Shown piece after piece: positions 22,751 through 23,371 of a DNA stretch of 23,371 nt (position 1 is the first letter of the stretch; each line of letters starts with the position of its first letter). Location of the stretch: positions 1 to 23,371 of the forward strand of contig CAYYYG010000016.1 of assembly GCA_964476135.1 (NCBI GenBank). Reading direction: 5' to 3'. The DNA comes from CAYYYG01 sp964476135 (GTDB lineage: Bacteria; Patescibacteriota; Microgenomatia; UBA1406; GWC2-37-13). Both the position numbers and the translations under genes were made by a program. The notes below the pieces were generated by a model. It made no database searches. It worked only from the letters and a program-made list of their open reading frames with translations, and was not told the origin of the DNA.

Positions 22751-22820
22751 ATGAGATTCTTTACACCTAAGATAGGTCTTATAAAAATAAGGTCTGTCTT
22801 GGGTGTAAAGATTATCTCAT
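22751..22820 (+). promoter_or_regulatory. 32-bp RNA hairpin with AAAA loop
   Basis: The left arm 22751-22782 pairs with the right arm 22787-22820 around the loop AAAA (22783-22786). There are 28 Watson-Crick pairs, four G-U pairs (22768:22801, 22773:22796, 22776:22793, 22777:22792) and one 2-base bulge (TT near 22812). There are no true mismatches. All four exceptions are G-U on the plus strand and would be A-C mismatches on the minus strand, so the structure belongs to the plus-strand RNA. It ends four bases before the SD of the 120-aa gene, leaving that SD outside the stem. Confidence 0.85.
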
Positions 22821-22822
22821 AA
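22751..22822 (+). CDS. Possible 23-codon leader peptide inside the hairpin
   Basis: ATG 22751 to TAA 22822 encodes a basic, hydrophobic peptide that begins MRFFTPKIGLIKIR. GAGGG at 22739-22743, 7 bases upstream, could serve as SD. The stop lies two bases before the AAGGAG of the next gene, which would suit coupling or attenuation. Against it: the whole frame is inside the stem, the start codon is paired at its base, and a 23-codon frame can arise by chance. No known toxin or leader peptide is recognised. Confidence 0.25.
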   Translation: MRFFTPKIGLIKIRSVLGVKIIS

Positions 22823-22824
22823 CA

Positions 22825-22830
22825 AAGGAG
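22825..22830 (+). promoter_or_regulatory. Canonical Shine-Dalgarno of the 120-aa gene
   Basis: AAGGAG, five bases before ATG 22836. It is the only gene start in the window with a clear SD at proper spacing, and it decides the start over the in-frame GTG at 22830, which it overlaps. Confidence 0.75.
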
Positions 22831-22835
22831 TGCAT

Positions 22836-23198
22836 ATGTTTAGCATATATCACCAGCATAAACAGTATCAGTTTGAGTATGATTTTCCGAATCAATGGAG
22901 AACATCGGTCCCTGTTTGGTATTCGGAAAGTAATTTCCAGCCTATTGATATTGACGGTATAATCCATAGATTCCAAAAAAAGGATTTCTCGCAATTGCCC
23001 GGATTATGGGGAGTTGTAGCATTGGCGATTGCTACGAATACTCCAGTTCCGAGTAATTTACCAATGTTTGTATATAGTGAGGCATTAACTATGCTTACTG
23101 CATACAGTAAAGGCATAAGAATATGTCCACATGGCTGTTTGAACTGTGAATTTCAGGCTACGCTTAATGCGATTCATCGATGTGTTAATGTGAATTAA
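22836..23198 (+). CDS. Unrecognised 120-aa protein with CxxxCxxC motif
   Basis: I do not recognise this family. The protein opens MFSIYHQHKQYQFEYDF, is rich in aromatic residues and His/Gln in its first half, has a hydrophobic middle (LWGVVALAIA, about residues 57-66) too short to be a sure membrane helix, and ends with ICPHGCLNC followed 13 residues later by another Cys. The CxxxCxxC spacing plus nearby His suggests zinc or iron-sulfur binding; the protein is far too small for a radical SAM enzyme. Expression appears to come from TGTTATAAT at 22671 through a structured leader. Its SD sets it apart from all neighbours and may point to recent transfer or to a need for regulated translation. 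Confidence 0.65.
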   Translation: MFSIYHQHKQYQFEYDFPNQWRTSVPVWYSESNFQPIDIDGIIHRFQKKDFSQLPGLWGVVALAIATNTPVPSNLPMFVYSEALTMLTAYSKGIRICPHGCLNCEFQATLNAIHRCVNVN

Positions 23199-23215
23199 TA
23201 TAATCGTACCTTTAA

Positions 23216-23264
23216 CTCAACCATACAGTTCAGAGATAGTAAAGTATTATGCTGTATGGTTGAG
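23216..23264 (+). other. 13-bp inverted repeat after the 120-aa gene
   Basis: CTCAACCATACAG (23216-23228) and its exact reverse complement (23252-23264) are separated by 23 bases. No T tract follows, so it is not a standard intrinsic terminator; a C/T-rich stretch (23273-23291) comes next. It may stabilise the 3' end of the message, bind a protein, or be part of a small RNA. TCGATGTG (23177-23184) and CACATCGA (23265-23272) form another 8-base inverted repeat, the latter abutting the right arm. Confidence 0.6.
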
Positions 23265-23302
23265 CACATCGACTTCCCTCATTCTTTCTTTCGGGATAAT
23301 TA

Positions 23303-23371
23303 TTGACTTTATTTCTTTTCTATGCTTTATTTATAATATATGTCAAAATCAAATTGGATGCAGTTTAGAAA
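23303..23371 (+). promoter_or_regulatory. Promoter and possible start of a gene running off the window
   Basis: TTGACT (23303-23308) with TGCTTTATT (23323-23331, an extended -10-like element at a 17-base spacing) and, further on, TATAAT at 23332-23337. An ATG at 23340 opens a frame (MSKSNWMQFR) to the end of the window; another in-frame ATG is at 23358. The frame is too short to identify and there is no SD. Confidence 0.35.

Larger units (their letters stand above)
22736..23283. repeat. 11-base inverted repeat bracketing the terminal cassette
   Basis: AATGAGGGAAG at 22736-22746 and its exact reverse complement CTTCCCTCATT at 23273-23283 enclose the hairpin, the 120-aa gene and the second hairpin. 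They may be short terminal repeats of a mobile element, but no clear target-site duplication is seen. In RNA they may pair and tie the 3' end of the message to its leader. Confidence 0.45.

Noticed and set aside
22751..22820. CRISPR-like or palindromic repeat array
   Set aside because: Only one hairpin copy in the window, with no spaced direct repeats.
22686..22850. Known riboswitch class in the cassette leader
   Set aside because: I see no consensus core of any class I know; the signal is one long hairpin plus SD complements.
22892..23116. Minus-strand open frame opposite the 120-aa gene
   Set aside because: No promoter or SD, entirely inside the plus-strand gene, which has a promoter, an SD and a full-length frame.
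23216..23291. Intrinsic terminator for the 120-aa gene
   Set aside because: The 13-bp stem has a 23-base loop and no T tract directly after it, only a mixed C/T stretch further on.

Overview
The window looks like chromosome from a streamlined bacterium of the candidate phyla radiation (Patescibacteria). The case rests on cut-down versions of universal proteins (an AspRS without the usual GAD insertion, an IF2 that starts at the GTPase domain, a degenerate DHH protein in the nrnA position after infB), on DUF4012 and DUF3048 envelope proteins, on very tight packing, and on an almost complete lack of Shine-Dalgarno (SD) sequences. TGA is an ordinary stop here (rmuC, cca and the cytidylyltransferase gene end in it), so the UGA=Gly groups (Gracilibacteria, Absconditabacteria) are unlikely. 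The exact phylum cannot be fixed from this window.

Layout. (1) 1-120: 5' part of a tRNA-Tyr gene (minus strand) and a short spacer. (2) 121-1209: membrane-anchored protein of unknown function (plus). (3) 1210-12828: nine minus-strand genes. In transcription order they are DUF4012 membrane protein, rplY, nusA, infB, DHH-like protein, rmuC, recJ, aspS and a D,D-carboxypeptidase. This is a mix of information processing, DNA repair and cell-wall functions. (4) 12871-13879: a cytidylyltransferase-like enzyme and an overlapping thpR-type RNA phosphodiesterase (plus), converging on a 90-aa membrane protein (minus). (5) 14209-19830: DUF3048 protein, HTH regulator with a decayed nucleotidyltransferase domain, secD, secF, an MBL hydrolase, and a secreted protein with a carbohydrate-binding-like domain, PT-rich linker and Ig-like domain (plus). 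(6) 19840-22595: nfo, a Nudix hydrolase and cca (minus). (7) 22671-23283: a cassette that looks different from everything else, with its own promoter, a long leader, a 32-bp RNA hairpin, a true SD, an unrecognised 120-aa protein and a second hairpin.

How genes start is the most striking general feature. In about eleven genes a -10 hexamer, often of the extended TGnTATAAT form, lies 5-8 bases before the start codon, so transcription would begin at or next to the start codon. These genes are probably expressed as leaderless mRNAs, and many genes inside apparent operons carry their own promoter in a 13-31 base gap. Convergent genes end 0, 2 and 9 bases apart with no intrinsic terminator.

The cassette at 22671-23283 breaks both rules. 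It has an extended -10 followed by about 150 bases of leader, a near-perfect hairpin whose four non-Watson-Crick pairs are all G-U on the plus strand, an AAGGAG SD, leader segments complementary to the SD regions, and an 11-base segment after the gene that is complementary to the start of the leader. It is the best candidate here for an undescribed, RNA-regulated unit.
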